DNA of 14,947 nt, taken from NCBI GenBank assembly GCA_964642165.1, contig CAZXOC010000186.1:1-14947 (forward strand). The letters run 5' to 3'. Origin of the DNA: CAYRVX01 sp964642165. Its GTDB lineage: Bacteria > Planctomycetota > Phycisphaerae > SM23-33. The notes beneath the pieces were generated by a model. The model was not told the DNA's origin, ran no database searches, and saw nothing but the letters and a program-made list of their open reading frames with translations. Below, in pieces: positions 1 through 8,326 of this stretch. A program made the translations under genes and the position numbers. Every line of letters starts with the position of its first letter. The stretch's first letter is position 1.

Positions 1-53
1 CGAACGCCACCGTCACGTCCGCCGGCAGCCTGGGCCTCTGCCGCGGCAACTGC

Positions 54-69
54 CCGGGGAACGCCCCGG
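54..69. terminator. GC hairpin, possible terminator of an upstream gene
   Basis: CCGGGG and CCCCGG form a perfect 6-bp stem around an AACG tetraloop, about 40 nt before the first complete gene. There is no T tract after it on either strand. It could end a gene lying left of the window or be a chance GC palindrome. No gene could be assigned to bases 1-108: the forward frames are open, but nothing recognisable is encoded. Confidence 0.25.
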
Positions 70-108
70 CTCGTGGTTCGTCCAATCGCCTGCGGGAAGG
101 AGAACACC

Positions 109-1137
109 ATGGTCCGATTCGGCACGATCGGCGGTATTGTGCTCGCCTTCGCCCTGACCGAAGCTCTGGGGACAGACCCCCCGCCCCCGCGCGGCGCCGC
201 ATCCCGGCCGGCGATGTCCGCGAAGGCCTGGGAGCGGCTGTGGGGGGCCCTCGCCTCGGCCGACTGGAACGAGGCGGAGCAGGCCATCGCCGCCCTGGCG
301 GAGCGGGGGGACGAGGCGGCGGCGTTCCTTGGCGGGCGGCTGGCGCCCCCCCCGGCCGACGCGGCGAGCGTCGTGGGGCTGGTCCGGCAGCTGGACGCCT
401 CCCGTTACGCCGCGCGCCAGAAGGCGTTCGAGCGCCTGCTGGCGATGGGCCGCCCGGCCGTGCCGCCGCTGCGCGATGCGCTCAAGAGGGAGGGGCTCTC
501 CGCCGAGGCCCGTGGCCGGGTCGAGCAGGTGATCCAGCACTGGACTGCTTCCCCGGCGGCCGACAGTGTCGAAGGCCGGCGCCTCGACGGCGCCCGGCAC
601 GCCCTGGCGCGAATCGACACGCCGCGGAGCCGGCGGCTGCTGGCGCGCCTCGCCCCCAAGGGCTGGGTCCCCTGGGGCAGGCCGGTCGAGGGCGTGCAGG
701 TCCGCCTGCGCGCCGCGAAAGCCGCGTGGGCCGTCGGCGAGGAGCCGCTCCTCCTGGCCGACGTCCGCAACCGGGGCAAGCACAACCTTCACATGTGGAT
801 CGACCAAAGCAACGAGTGGGAGGTCGGCTGCGACGGCCGATGGTATGAGACAAACTTCGAAACGACCTCCTTCGCTCTCCCGCTGCCACCGGGCGGGCAC
901 CAGCACGGTGTCCGCATCGCCCTGGAGCCGGTGTGGCGCCGCCGGCTCCGCGAGGGCCGCCTCGGCGCGAGGCTGAACCTCAAGCCCGGCAAGCACCGCA
1001 TCCGCGCCGCCGTCCGCGCCGGCTTCGGCGGCGAGGCCTGCGTCCCGCCCGTCCGCGCCGTCAGCAACGTGATGCAGATCACGATCTCCCCCGCGGCGCC
1101 TGCCCGCCCCGCGACGAAGCCCTCCACGCTGAAGTGA
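109..1137 (+). CDS. Secreted HEAT-like repeat protein with C-terminal beta-sandwich (planctomycete type)
   Basis: A 342-aa protein. Residues 1-22 look like a signal peptide (basic start, hydrophobic GGIVLAFALTEAL), followed by a Pro-rich linker, so export is likely. Residues about 40-145 match the HEAT-like alpha-helical domain that recurs in planctomycete proteins, often beside WD40 repeats; the signatures seen are LWGALASADWNEA, LVRQLDASRYAARQKAFERL and RPAVPPLRDAL. A further helical stretch (TPRSRRLLARLA, about 171-182) ends the repeats. Residues about 196-326 are rich in beta strands (VRLRAAKAAWAVGEEPLLLADV) and resemble an Ig-like or sandwich domain. The start is fixed by GGAAGGAG at 95-102, 6 nt before ATG; an upstream in-frame GTG at 73 has no such site. 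It is convergent with the next gene, 21 bp away. No enzymatic motif was seen; a protein-binding role is inference. Confidence 0.82.
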   Translation: MVRFGTIGGIVLAFALTEALGTDPPPPRGAASRPAMSAKAWERLWGALASADWNEAEQAIAALAERGDEAAAFLGGRLAPPPADAASVVGLVRQLDASRYAARQKAFERLLAMGRPAVPPLRDALKREGLSAEARGRVEQVIQHWTASPAADSVEGRRLDGARHALARIDTPRSRRLLARLAPKGWVPWGRPVEGVQVRLRAAKAAWAVGEEPLLLADVRNRGKHNLHMWIDQSNEWEVGCDGRWYETNFETTSFALPLPPGGHQHGVRIALEPVWRRRLREGRLGARLNLKPGKHRIRAAVRAGFGGEACVPPVRAVSNVMQITISPAAPARPATKPSTLK

Positions 1138-1158
1138 CCGGCCGCGCGCTCGGAGCGG

Positions 1159-2214
1159 TCACCAGTCCCAGCTCACGCTCATGCCGCCCCAGAACTCGTC
1201 CTGCACGAGGCGGCTGCTGTCGTGGAAGCTGTTGGTGTAGTTCAGGAAGCCCTTCAGCGTGATCCCGCCGACCTCCTTCGGCAGGGCGAGCGCGCCGCCG
1301 AGGTCGTAGGCGATCTCCAGCCCGTACTGGAGATAGGCCAACTGCGTGCCCTTGGCCGTGTAGACCTCGACGATCGGCGGCTCCTGCATGACGGGGCTGC
1401 GCGAGCCGTAGCCGGACTTGTCGTAGTAGCGGTGGTCCACGGCCAGCGCCAGCGATGGCGTGATCGTCAGGCCCTTCAGGAGGGGCGTGTCTCCGAAGCA
1501 CCGGCCCAAGGCGAAGTCGTGGTGGATCTCCGCGATGAGGAAGCCCGCCTGCACGTCGTCCAGGTCGTGGTAGTAGGTGACGGCGGGGTTGAGCATCGGC
1601 CGGCCGAAGAGCTTGCTGTCGTCGAACCGCAGCGTGACGTACAGCTCGTGGGTGTAGGCGCCGTCGCTCGGCGACGGGGCGGCGCTGTCGCGCAGGCGCG
1701 GGAAGTGGTAAGCGATCCACCCGACCTCCACGCCCAGGCCGATCGGTTCGACGTCGTAGGCCCAGTAGACCGTGTAGTCCACCTCCTGGAGGTTCCGCCC
1801 GGACCAGTCGCTCAGCCGCTCCTGCCCGGCGAACCACTCGAACCAGATGGTCCCGCCGAACCGCCCGATCGGGGCCGTGCCGAGCTGGGACGGGTCGATC
1901 TCGAAACCGACGAGGAGCTGGTGATTGAGCTTCTCGCGGCCCTCGCCGCGGTACTCGCTGAAGTTGATGCCGCGCCAGATGTAGTCCGTCGCCAGCGTGT
2001 ACTCGAGCCGGCACGAGAGGGCCTTCAGCAGGCCGGGCTTCTGCCAGCCGGTCTCGGCCCCCGGCGGCGGGGCTTCCTCCGCGGCCGCGGCGGCCAGCGC
2101 CGCCAGCCAGTTCGAGCTTCCCTTGGGGCCGTCGGCCGCGGCCGGGGGCTGGAGCCACGGCCAGACCAGAACCGCTGCCGTCAACAGCATCGTGATCCTG
2201 CCGCGTGCGCTCAT
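1159..2214 (-). CDS. Putative outer-membrane beta-barrel (porin-like) protein
   Basis: A 351-aa protein with a signal peptide (MSARGRITMLLTAAVLVWPW...AAADG) and then a low-complexity Ala/Glu/Pro linker. From about residue 66 it is made of alternating amphipathic strands with many aromatics (YTLATDYIWRGINFSEY, GTIWFEWFAGQERL, ITPSLALAVDHRYYDKSGYG) and ends in MSVSWDW; a terminal aromatic is typical of outer-membrane barrels. The 'TDYIWRGI' strand resembles the start of TorF/Gcw_chp-type putative porins, but the assignment rests on pattern only. The start at 2214 is supported by AGGGAGAAAG just upstream. It is monocistronic, convergent with the HEAT protein and divergent from the sugar genes. 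A role in solute passage or surface structure is inference; the substrate is unknown. Confidence 0.78.
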   Translation of the reverse strand: MSARGRITMLLTAAVLVWPWLQPPAAADGPKGSSNWLAALAAAAAEEAPPPGAETGWQKPGLLKALSCRLEYTLATDYIWRGINFSEYRGEGREKLNHQLLVGFEIDPSQLGTAPIGRFGGTIWFEWFAGQERLSDWSGRNLQEVDYTVYWAYDVEPIGLGVEVGWIAYHFPRLRDSAAPSPSDGAYTHELYVTLRFDDSKLFGRPMLNPAVTYYHDLDDVQAGFLIAEIHHDFALGRCFGDTPLLKGLTITPSLALAVDHRYYDKSGYGSRSPVMQEPPIVEVYTAKGTQLAYLQYGLEIAYDLGGALALPKEVGGITLKGFLNYTNSFHDSSRLVQDEFWGGMSVSWDW

Positions 2215-2305
2215 GGGCTTTCTCCCTACGCTCTCGCCGCCCCCCGCCGGCTCGTCCGTGTCCGGGCTGTACCTGCGTAGTGACCACTGGAAATGAAGTG
2301 CGCGC

Positions 2306-2311
2306 ATCATA
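2306..2311 (-). promoter_or_regulatory. -10 box (TATGAT) for the outer-membrane barrel gene
   Basis: On the minus strand TATGAT (5 of 6 to consensus) lies about 92 bp before the barrel gene start. A TTGCGG sits only 13 bp further upstream, closer than usual, so the -35 element is uncertain. The predicted leader is about 85 nt. Confidence 0.4.
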
Positions 2312-2395
2312 CCGCCGGCCTCGTCCGCAAGGAAAACAGAAAGTCGAGTATTCGTTTCTCTGCACGTTCCCCGCCGGCGGCGCGCCGAGACCGGC

Positions 2396-2424
2396 TTGCC
2401 GCCCGTTCCCCCGGCCGCTATCAT
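2396..2424 (+). promoter_or_regulatory. Sigma70-type promoter for the isomerase-rhamnosidase unit
   Basis: TTGCCG at 2396-2401 and TATCAT at 2419-2424 are separated by 17 bp. Transcription would begin near 2431, giving a leader of about 57 nt before the isomerase ATG. It lies back to back with the barrel gene promoter. Confidence 0.5.
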
Positions 2425-2487
2425 CCGCCGCGCGTGGCTACCGAAACGGGACGTGCCGGCCGGACCGGCCCTCCAGGAGACCGCACG

Positions 2488-3351
2488 ATGTTCACGAGCC
2501 TTTCCGCGGGCGCCATCGGCGTGAAGGGAACCACCGAGGAGATCGCCGCCCTGGCCGGCACGTACGGCTTCGGCGGACTGGAGCTCAACGCCTCCGAGGC
2601 GGCCGAGATGATGGACGCCGGCAAGCTGGACGCGCTGCGGGCGCTGTACGAGCGTCACGGCTTGCGGCCGGGCGCCATGGGCCTGCCTGTCGACTTCCGC
2701 AAGGACGAGGAGACGTTCGAGCGGGACCTGGCGGGCCTGCCCCGGCTGGCGGCCGCGGCCGAGGCGATGGGCTGCCGCCGCTGCGCGACGTGGATCCTGC
2801 CGGCCAGCGACGAGCTGCCCTTCGAGGCCAATTTCGAGCTCCACCGCCGCCGGTTGAAGGCCTGCGCGGAGGTGCTCGGCGCGCACGGCCTGCGGCTGGG
2901 GCTGGAGTTCGTCGGGCCGAAGACCTCCCGGGCCGGAAAGCGGTACGAGTTCGTCTACGACATGGCCGGCATGCTGGCCCTGGCGGAGGCCATCGGCACG
3001 GGCAACGTCGCCCTGCTGCTGGACTGCTGGCACTGGTACTGCACGGAAGGCGGGGCGGGGGACATCCTCGCGCTGGCGCCCGAGCAGGTCGTGCACGTGC
3101 ACGTCAACGACGCCCCGGCGGGGGTGCCCGTCGCCGAGCAGGTGGACAATCGGCGGGCCCTGCCCGGCGAGACGGGCGTGATCGACGTCGCCGGCTTCCT
3201 GGGCGCGCTGGCCAGGATCGGCTACGACGGGCCCGTGATGGCCGAGCCGTTCAGCCGGCGCATCGGCGAGCTGCCCGCCGACCAGGCCGTCCGCGAGACC
3301 GCCGAGGCGCTCGAGGGCATCTTCGCTGCCGCGGGCGTCACGCCGTCCTGA
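2488..3351 (+). CDS. Sugar phosphate isomerase/epimerase family protein (xylose isomerase-like TIM barrel)
   Basis: A 287-aa cytoplasmic protein of the AP_endonuc_2/xylose isomerase-like TIM-barrel superfamily, which isomerises or epimerises sugars or inosose-type substrates using a divalent metal. The typical metal-ligand positions are visible: E140 in LGLEFVG, D179 and H182 in LLLDCWHWY, H205 in VVHVHVND and E253 in VMAEPF. Length fits the family (about 270-300 aa). ATG at 2488 is preceded by AGGAGA with about 7 nt spacing; the longer open frame to 2293 crosses the promoter and is not coding. The rhamnosidase follows after 50 bp with no promoter seen between, so the two are probably co-transcribed. 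This suggests action on a sugar from plant or algal glycans. The exact substrate cannot be read from sequence because paralogues differ widely. Confidence 0.9.
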   Translation: MFTSLSAGAIGVKGTTEEIAALAGTYGFGGLELNASEAAEMMDAGKLDALRALYERHGLRPGAMGLPVDFRKDEETFERDLAGLPRLAAAAEAMGCRRCATWILPASDELPFEANFELHRRRLKACAEVLGAHGLRLGLEFVGPKTSRAGKRYEFVYDMAGMLALAEAIGTGNVALLLDCWHWYCTEGGAGDILALAPEQVVHVHVNDAPAGVPVAEQVDNRRALPGETGVIDVAGFLGALARIGYDGPVMAEPFSRRIGELPADQAVRETAEALEGIFAAAGVTPS

Positions 3352-3401
3352 CGCGCGGCGGGCCTCCGGCGGGGGCGGCGCCGCGCGCAGGAGAGCATCT
3401 C

Positions 3402-6134
3402 ATGTCCGACCGCGTCGTGAAGGCGACCCACCTGCGGTGCGAGTATCTCGTCGATCCGCTGGGCATCGACGAGCTGCGGCCTCGATTGGGCTGGATGGTG
3501 GAGGGCGAAGGGCGCGGGCGTCGGCAGACGGCCTGGCGCGTGCTGGTGGCGGGCAGCGCCGAGAAGCTCGCCGCCGGCGCGGGGGACCTGTGGGATTCGG
3601 GCAAGGTCCGCTCGGACCAGACGGCGCACGTCGAGTACGCCGGCACGCCCCTGCGGTCGCGGACGCGGTGCTTCTGGAAGGTCCGCGTGTGGGACGAGCG
3701 CGGCAGGGCCTCCGCGTGGAGCGAACCGGCGCGATGGACCGTGGGGCTGCTGCGCGAGGCCGACTGGCGGGCGCTGTGGATCGGCTACGATCGCCCGGCC
3801 GCCGAGGCCGTCGAGCAGCACGGCGACTGGCGCCGGCTCAAACCCGCCAAGCCCGGCCGGAAACACCCGCTGGTCCTGCCGCCGGCGCGGTACGTGCGGA
3901 AGGAGTTCGCCCTGGGCAAGCCCGTGCGGCGGGCGACGGTGTACGCGACGGCCCTGGGACTCTACGAGCTTCGGATCAACGGCCGGCGGGTCGGGCAGGA
4001 CTGGTTCACCCCCGGCTGGACCGACTACGACAAGCGCATCGGCTACCGGACGTACGACGTGACGGGCCTCGTCCGCCGCGGGGCCAACGCGATCGGGGCG
4101 ATCCTGGCCGACGGGTGGTACGCCGGCTACATCGGCTGGTTCGGCCACCGCGACGTCTTTGGCGACAAGCTCCGCCTCCGTGCCCAGCTCGAGGTCGTCT
4201 ACGAGGACGGCACGCGAGAGACGATTCCCACGAACCGCACGTGGCGGGCGGCGACCGGGCCCATCCGCGAGGCCGACTTCCTCATGGGCCAGGCCCACGA
4301 CGCCCGCCGGGAGATGCCCGGCTGGGACGGGCGCGGCTTCGACGACGGCGAATGGGACCGCGTGAACGCAACGCGCCGCGTGGCGGGCCGGCTGCGGGCG
4401 GCGACCGGCGTGCCGGTGAGGGCGCTGGCGGAGCTGCGCCCGGTGAAGCGGACCGAGCCGAAGCCGGGGCGGTTCGTCTTCGACCTGGGGCAGAACGTCG
4501 CGGGCGTCGTGCGGCTGCGGGTCCGCGGGGCGCGGCGCGGGCGGAAGATCGTCCTGCGGTTCGCCGAGCGGCTCTGCCCCGACGGCACCGTCTACGTGAA
4601 GAACCTCCGCAGCGCCCGGGCGACCGACACGTACGTCTGCCGCGGCGGCTCGCGGGCCGGCGCCGCGGAGGAGACCTGGCAGCCGCAGTTCACCTTCCAC
4701 GGCTTTCGGTACGTCGAGGTGACGGGCTATCCGGGCCGCCCGCGGCGCGACGCGATCACCGGCGTCGCGCTGGGCAGCGACACGCCGGACGCGGGGCACT
4801 TTGACTGCTCCGACCGGGCGGCCGGCCGGCTCTGGCACAACATCCGCTGGACCCAGCGGGCGAACTTCCTCGAGGTCCCCACCGACTGCCCGCAGCGCGA
4901 CGAGCGGATGGGCTGGACCGGCGACGCGCAGATCTTCTGCCGCACGGCCGCGTGGTCCAGCGACGTGGCGGCGTTCTTCACGAAGTGGCTCGCGGACCTG
5001 GCCGACGCGCAGGGCCCCGGCGGTGAGTTCCCCGACGTCGCCCCGCGGCGCGTGGTGAGGGGGGGAGGCACGGCCGCCTGGTCCGACGCCGGCGTCCTGA
5101 TCCCCTGGACGATGTACCGGGTCTACGGCGACGAGCGCCTGCTGCGCCGGCACTACCGGTCGATGGCGCGGCACGTGGCGTTCTGCAAGCGGCACAGCGA
5201 GGGCCTGCTGCGACCGGCGAAGGGGTACGGCGACTGGCTGAACGTCCGGGCCGACACGCCCCGTGACGTGCTCGCGACGGCGTACTTCGCCCGCTGCGCG
5301 GACGTGCTGTCGCGAGCCGCCGGGGTCCTCGGCAAGCGGGCCGATGCCGCCAGGTGGCGCCGGCTCTTCGAGCGCATCCGGCGGGCCTTCGGCGAGGCCT
5401 ACGTCGGCGAGGACGGCCGCGTCAAGGGCGACACGCAGACCGCCTACGTGCTGGCGCTGGCGTTCGACCTGCTGCCGGAGGAGCTTCGCCCGGCGGCCGT
5501 GCGGCGGCTCGTCGACGACATCCGCCGGCGCAAGGGGCATCTCTCCACCGGCATCGTCGGCACGAAGGACCTGATGGACGTGCTGACGGCGGCGGGTCGC
5601 CTGGACGTGGCCTGGCGGCTCTTCCACAACCGGACGCTGCCGTCGTGGGGCTTCATGGTGCGGCAGGGCGCCACGACCATCTGGGAACGCTGGGACGGCT
5701 GGACCCCCGACCGCGGCTTCCAGACGCCGCAGATGAACTCCTTCAACCACTACGCCCTCGGCTCGGTCGGCCAGTGGATGTTCCCGACGATCACGGGGAT
5801 CGACGCCGCGGAGGCGGGCTTCCGGCGGATCGTGATCCGCCCGCGCCCGGGCGGCCGGCTGAAGTGGGCCAAGGCCCGCTACGACTCCCTGCGCGGCCGC
5901 ATCGTCAGCGAATGGGAGCGGACGCCGCGCGGGCTCGAGATGCGCGTGGAGATCCCCGCCAACACCACGGCGGCCGTGCACGTGCCCTCCGCCGATCCGG
6001 CGGCCGTCACCGAGGGCGCCCGCCCCGCGGCGAAGGCGCAAGGCGTGCGCTTCCTGCGAATGGAGGGCGGCGCGGCCGTCTACCGCGTCGGCTCCGGCCG
6101 CTATCGGTTCGTCTCCCGCGGATGGCGCCCCTGA
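3402..6134 (+). CDS. Alpha-L-rhamnosidase, glycoside hydrolase family 78
   Basis: A 910-aa inverting glycosidase that releases terminal alpha-L-rhamnose from glycosides and polysaccharides. Order: N-terminal Ig-like domain (about 1-115, CEYLVDPLGIDELRPRLGW), rhamnosidase N domain with the carbohydrate-binding jelly roll (about 125-330, ATALGLYELRINGRRVG), beta domain (about 340-460, FVFDLGQNVAGVVRLRV), (alpha/alpha)6 catalytic barrel (about 465-810) and C-terminal beta domain. The catalytic signature DCPQRDERMGWTGD spans 495-508, with E501 the expected general acid; E762 in TIWERWDGW is the expected second carboxylate, and SFNHYALGSVGQW follows. Length is normal. No signal peptide is seen, so it is predicted cytoplasmic and would need imported rhamnosides. 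ATG at 3402 follows AGGAG with about 8 nt spacing. Second gene of the isomerase unit. Confidence 0.96.
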   Translation: MSDRVVKATHLRCEYLVDPLGIDELRPRLGWMVEGEGRGRRQTAWRVLVAGSAEKLAAGAGDLWDSGKVRSDQTAHVEYAGTPLRSRTRCFWKVRVWDERGRASAWSEPARWTVGLLREADWRALWIGYDRPAAEAVEQHGDWRRLKPAKPGRKHPLVLPPARYVRKEFALGKPVRRATVYATALGLYELRINGRRVGQDWFTPGWTDYDKRIGYRTYDVTGLVRRGANAIGAILADGWYAGYIGWFGHRDVFGDKLRLRAQLEVVYEDGTRETIPTNRTWRAATGPIREADFLMGQAHDARREMPGWDGRGFDDGEWDRVNATRRVAGRLRAATGVPVRALAELRPVKRTEPKPGRFVFDLGQNVAGVVRLRVRGARRGRKIVLRFAERLCPDGTVYVKNLRSARATDTYVCRGGSRAGAAEETWQPQFTFHGFRYVEVTGYPGRPRRDAITGVALGSDTPDAGHFDCSDRAAGRLWHNIRWTQRANFLEVPTDCPQRDERMGWTGDAQIFCRTAAWSSDVAAFFTKWLADLADAQGPGGEFPDVAPRRVVRGGGTAAWSDAGVLIPWTMYRVYGDERLLRRHYRSMARHVAFCKRHSEGLLRPAKGYGDWLNVRADTPRDVLATAYFARCADVLSRAAGVLGKRADAARWRRLFERIRRAFGEAYVGEDGRVKGDTQTAYVLALAFDLLPEELRPAAVRRLVDDIRRRKGHLSTGIVGTKDLMDVLTAAGRLDVAWRLFHNRTLPSWGFMVRQGATTIWERWDGWTPDRGFQTPQMNSFNHYALGSVGQWMFPTITGIDAAEAGFRRIVIRPRPGGRLKWAKARYDSLRGRIVSEWERTPRGLEMRVEIPANTTAAVHVPSADPAAVTEGARPAAKAQGVRFLRMEGGAAVYRVGSGRYRFVSRGWRP

Positions 6135-6149
6135 AGGAGCGGCGGGCGC

Positions 6150-6178
6150 TTGATGGGCGCGGGTCGGCGGGGCATAAT
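6150..6178 (+). promoter_or_regulatory. Sigma70-type promoter of the EamA permease, likely leaderless
   Basis: TTGATG at 6150-6155 and CATAAT at 6173-6178 are 17 bp apart. The expected transcription start (about 6184-6186) falls at or just before the ATG at 6187, and no Shine-Dalgarno sequence is present there, so the mRNA may be leaderless. Confidence 0.5.
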
Positions 6179-6186
6179 CCCGGCCC

Positions 6187-7137
6187 ATGGATTCGCCGTC
6201 CGCCAAGACGTCCTCCGCCGTGCGGGCCGCGCCGTGGGCGATCCTCGCTTGCCTGCTGTGGTCGTCGGCGTTCGCGGGGGTGAAGATCGGCCTGGCGTAC
6301 GTGCCGCCGCTGACGTTCGCCGGCATGCGGTTCATCCTCGCCGGCTGCCTGCTGCTGCCCTTCTGCGGCGGGCCGCGGGGGGTCGCCTCGACCCTGCGGC
6401 GTCACGGGAGGCTCGTCCTGACGGTCAGCTTCTTCCAGACGATCGTGCTGTACGGGGCGTTCTTCTGGGGCATGAGCCTGGTCGGCGGCGCGCAGGGGGC
6501 GGTGATTATCGGCGCCTCGCCGCTGGCGGCGGCGCTGCTGGCGCACTTCTTCATGGCCGACGACCGCATGACGCTGGGCAAGGCCGGCACGATCGCCCTG
6601 GGCATGGCGGGCGTGGTGGTGCTGGCGGCGGCGCGGCAGCCCTGGGAGCCGGCGGGCCGGCGCGAGCTGGCGGGCATGGGGCTGCTGCTGATCTCCGTGG
6701 TGTCCTCGGCGGCCGCCGGCGTGACCGTCGCGCGGCACCGGCGCGAGATCAACCCGCTGGCGCTCAACAGCCTCCAGATGGGCCTCGGCGGGGTGGTGCT
6801 GCTGGCCCTGGGGATGGTCGTGGACGGCCCGCCGCGGGCCCTGCCGCCGCTGGAGTTCTTCGGGGCGCTGCTCTGGCTGGCGTCGATCTCGGCGGCGGGG
6901 TTCTCCATCTGGTTCACCTGGCTGCGGCGCGTGAAGGTCTCCCAGCTCAACATGTGGAAGTTCCTGATCCCCCTCTTCGGGGCCGGGTTGAGCTGGCTGC
7001 TCGTGGAGGGCGAGTCGCCCGACGTGCCCACGGCGGCGGGCATGGTCTGCGTGGCGACGGCGGTCCTGGTCAACCAGCTCCTGACCCTCCGCGAGGAGCG
7101 CCGCGCCGCGCGTGGGCCGGTGCCCGGCGCGACCTGA
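6187..7137 (+). CDS. EamA/DMT-superfamily permease
   Basis: A 316-aa inner-membrane protein with about ten hydrophobic helices arranged as two EamA repeats (about 18-147 and 160-296). Characteristic segments are ILACLLWSSAFAGVKIGL at the first helix, GVIIGASPLAAALLAHFF-like residues (GAVIIGASPLAAALLAHFF) at the end of repeat one, and LNMWKFLIPLFGAGLSWLL in repeat two. Members export or import small metabolites such as amino acids, nucleotides or sugars; the substrate cannot be predicted here. It follows the rhamnosidase by 52 bp on the same strand but has its own promoter inside that gap, so read-through plus independent expression is possible. The start has no Shine-Dalgarno site. The C-terminal tail is basic (REERRAARG). 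Convergent with the DUF5010 gene. Confidence 0.92.
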   Translation: MDSPSAKTSSAVRAAPWAILACLLWSSAFAGVKIGLAYVPPLTFAGMRFILAGCLLLPFCGGPRGVASTLRRHGRLVLTVSFFQTIVLYGAFFWGMSLVGGAQGAVIIGASPLAAALLAHFFMADDRMTLGKAGTIALGMAGVVVLAAARQPWEPAGRRELAGMGLLLISVVSSAAAGVTVARHRREINPLALNSLQMGLGGVVLLALGMVVDGPPRALPPLEFFGALLWLASISAAGFSIWFTWLRRVKVSQLNMWKFLIPLFGAGLSWLLVEGESPDVPTAAGMVCVATAVLVNQLLTLREERRAARGPVPGAT

Positions 7138-7174
7138 GGCACCGGCCGACCTCGCAGGCGCGCACCGGCCGGCG

Positions 7175-8272
7175 CTACTCGCGGAGGCGGACGGCGGGCT
7201 GTTTGCCCCCCTTGGACGAGCCTCTGTAGCGGCGGGCGAACTCGGCGGTGAGCTGGATGTACTTGCGGCCGTACTCCTTCGTGTCGCAGATGTCCGTGCC
7301 CTCGTGCAGCTCGTTCCAGGTTTCGACCATGGCGATCCGCGGCCGGCGTGCGGGGGGCAGGGCGAGGAGCTTGCCCCAGCTCTCGCGGTAGAAGTCGCCG
7401 CCGCGGCGTGGGACGACGAGCGGTCGGCGGCCGGGGACGGCGTGGTGGTCGTAGCCGGGCCCGAGGGCCGCCACGCTGTGCAGCTTCAGCCCCAGCGCGC
7501 CGCACCAGGCGTAGACGGCGTCGGCGCGGCCCCGCCAGGAGACCTCGCGAACCAGGTAGGGCGTGCAGGCGAAGTCCTTGCGGAAGTGCTCGCGGACGTA
7601 GTCGAAGGCCTTGGGGTCCTGGGCCTTGGCGAACGCGGCGGAGTACAGGAAGACGATCGGCCCGCCCTTGCGCACGGCCCACATGCGCGGCGGGAGGAGG
7701 CTCCAGAAGTCGCGGATGGTCGTGTAGAACCACGCCTTGCCGCCGGGCGTGCGGAGGTCGACGTGGCGGCCCCGGCCGTTGTGCTTCAGCGTGGACGTGT
7801 CGTAGAACAGCGCGACCTGCGGCGGGCGGGCCCCGGCCTTGGCGAGGCGGTCCCACGCGACGACGAGGTGCCGGAGCCCCTCGAAGCTCCACTGGAAGTG
7901 GCCCTTGTCGTACTGCCCGGGCACGCCCCAGTAGACCGGCGCGATGAAGTCGATTCCCGCGGCTGTCACGTCGCGCAGCTCCCGCTGCCACCAGTCGGCG
8001 CTGCGGTAGGAGTAGCCCTCGGCCCTGGCGGGGTGGTCGACCAGCGCGTCGGAGCCGTCGGCATTGCGCCAGTGCTCCTTCGTGTTGACGTCGTACCAGT
8101 AGAAGAAGTAGGTCCCGACGATGGGCTGATCGTCGGCCCACCTGACGGCCGGCTTGATGTCGCCCCCCTTCAGGCCGATCGACGCACCGGGCGCCTTGGG
8201 CGGAACGAACGGCGCGGCGGGGGGTGTCGGACCGGTCAGGCTCGCGGCGAGGGCCAGCAGCAGCGGCGGCAT
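7175..8272 (-). CDS. Secreted DUF5010-type glycoside hydrolase-like protein
   Basis: A 365-aa protein with a short signal-like N-terminus (MPPLLLALAASLTGPTPPAA) followed by a TIM-barrel-like domain. Motifs seen are TYFFYWYDVNTKEHW (54-68), SADWWQRELRDVTAAGIDF (91-109), APVYWGVPGQY, VALFYDTSTL and AMVETWNELHEGTDI (314-328). This set resembles DUF5010 and GH71/GH99-like barrels, in which the 'WNE..EG' segment carries acidic active-site residues; E317, E321 and E324 are candidates. Function is predicted glycan hydrolysis outside the cytoplasm, without known substrate. AAGGAG abuts an ATG at 8278 but lies 6 nt before the ATG at 8272, so 8272 is chosen. It has its own promoter, is convergent with the permease, and lies downstream of cpaF on the same strand. 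Confidence 0.82.
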   Translation of the reverse strand: MPPLLLALAASLTGPTPPAAPFVPPKAPGASIGLKGGDIKPAVRWADDQPIVGTYFFYWYDVNTKEHWRNADGSDALVDHPARAEGYSYRSADWWQRELRDVTAAGIDFIAPVYWGVPGQYDKGHFQWSFEGLRHLVVAWDRLAKAGARPPQVALFYDTSTLKHNGRGRHVDLRTPGGKAWFYTTIRDFWSLLPPRMWAVRKGGPIVFLYSAAFAKAQDPKAFDYVREHFRKDFACTPYLVREVSWRGRADAVYAWCGALGLKLHSVAALGPGYDHHAVPGRRPLVVPRRGGDFYRESWGKLLALPPARRPRIAMVETWNELHEGTDICDTKEYGRKYIQLTAEFARRYRGSSKGGKQPAVRLRE

Positions 8273-8326
8273 GGGCATCTCCTTGACAGGTTGGGTCGCG
8301 GCCAGAACGCACGGAACGTCGAGCCC

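Noticed and set aside
1136..1164. GACCG...CGGTC inverted repeat between two convergent genes
   Set aside because: Only five base pairs with a long loop and no T tract; too weak to call a terminator.
3222..6335. 1037-codon open frame on the minus strand
   Set aside because: It is antisense to the GH78 gene, full of Arg/Pro/Ala/Gly low-complexity sequence and without any recognisable domain; it is a product of high GC.
7139..7171. Direct repeat GCACCGGCCG, two copies
   Set aside because: Two short GC-rich copies are expected by chance; no further copies or structure support a repeat element.
6402..8312. 636-codon open frame on the minus strand
   Set aside because: It is a different frame of the DUF5010 gene continuing antisense through the permease; its sequence is Arg-rich and lacks domains.
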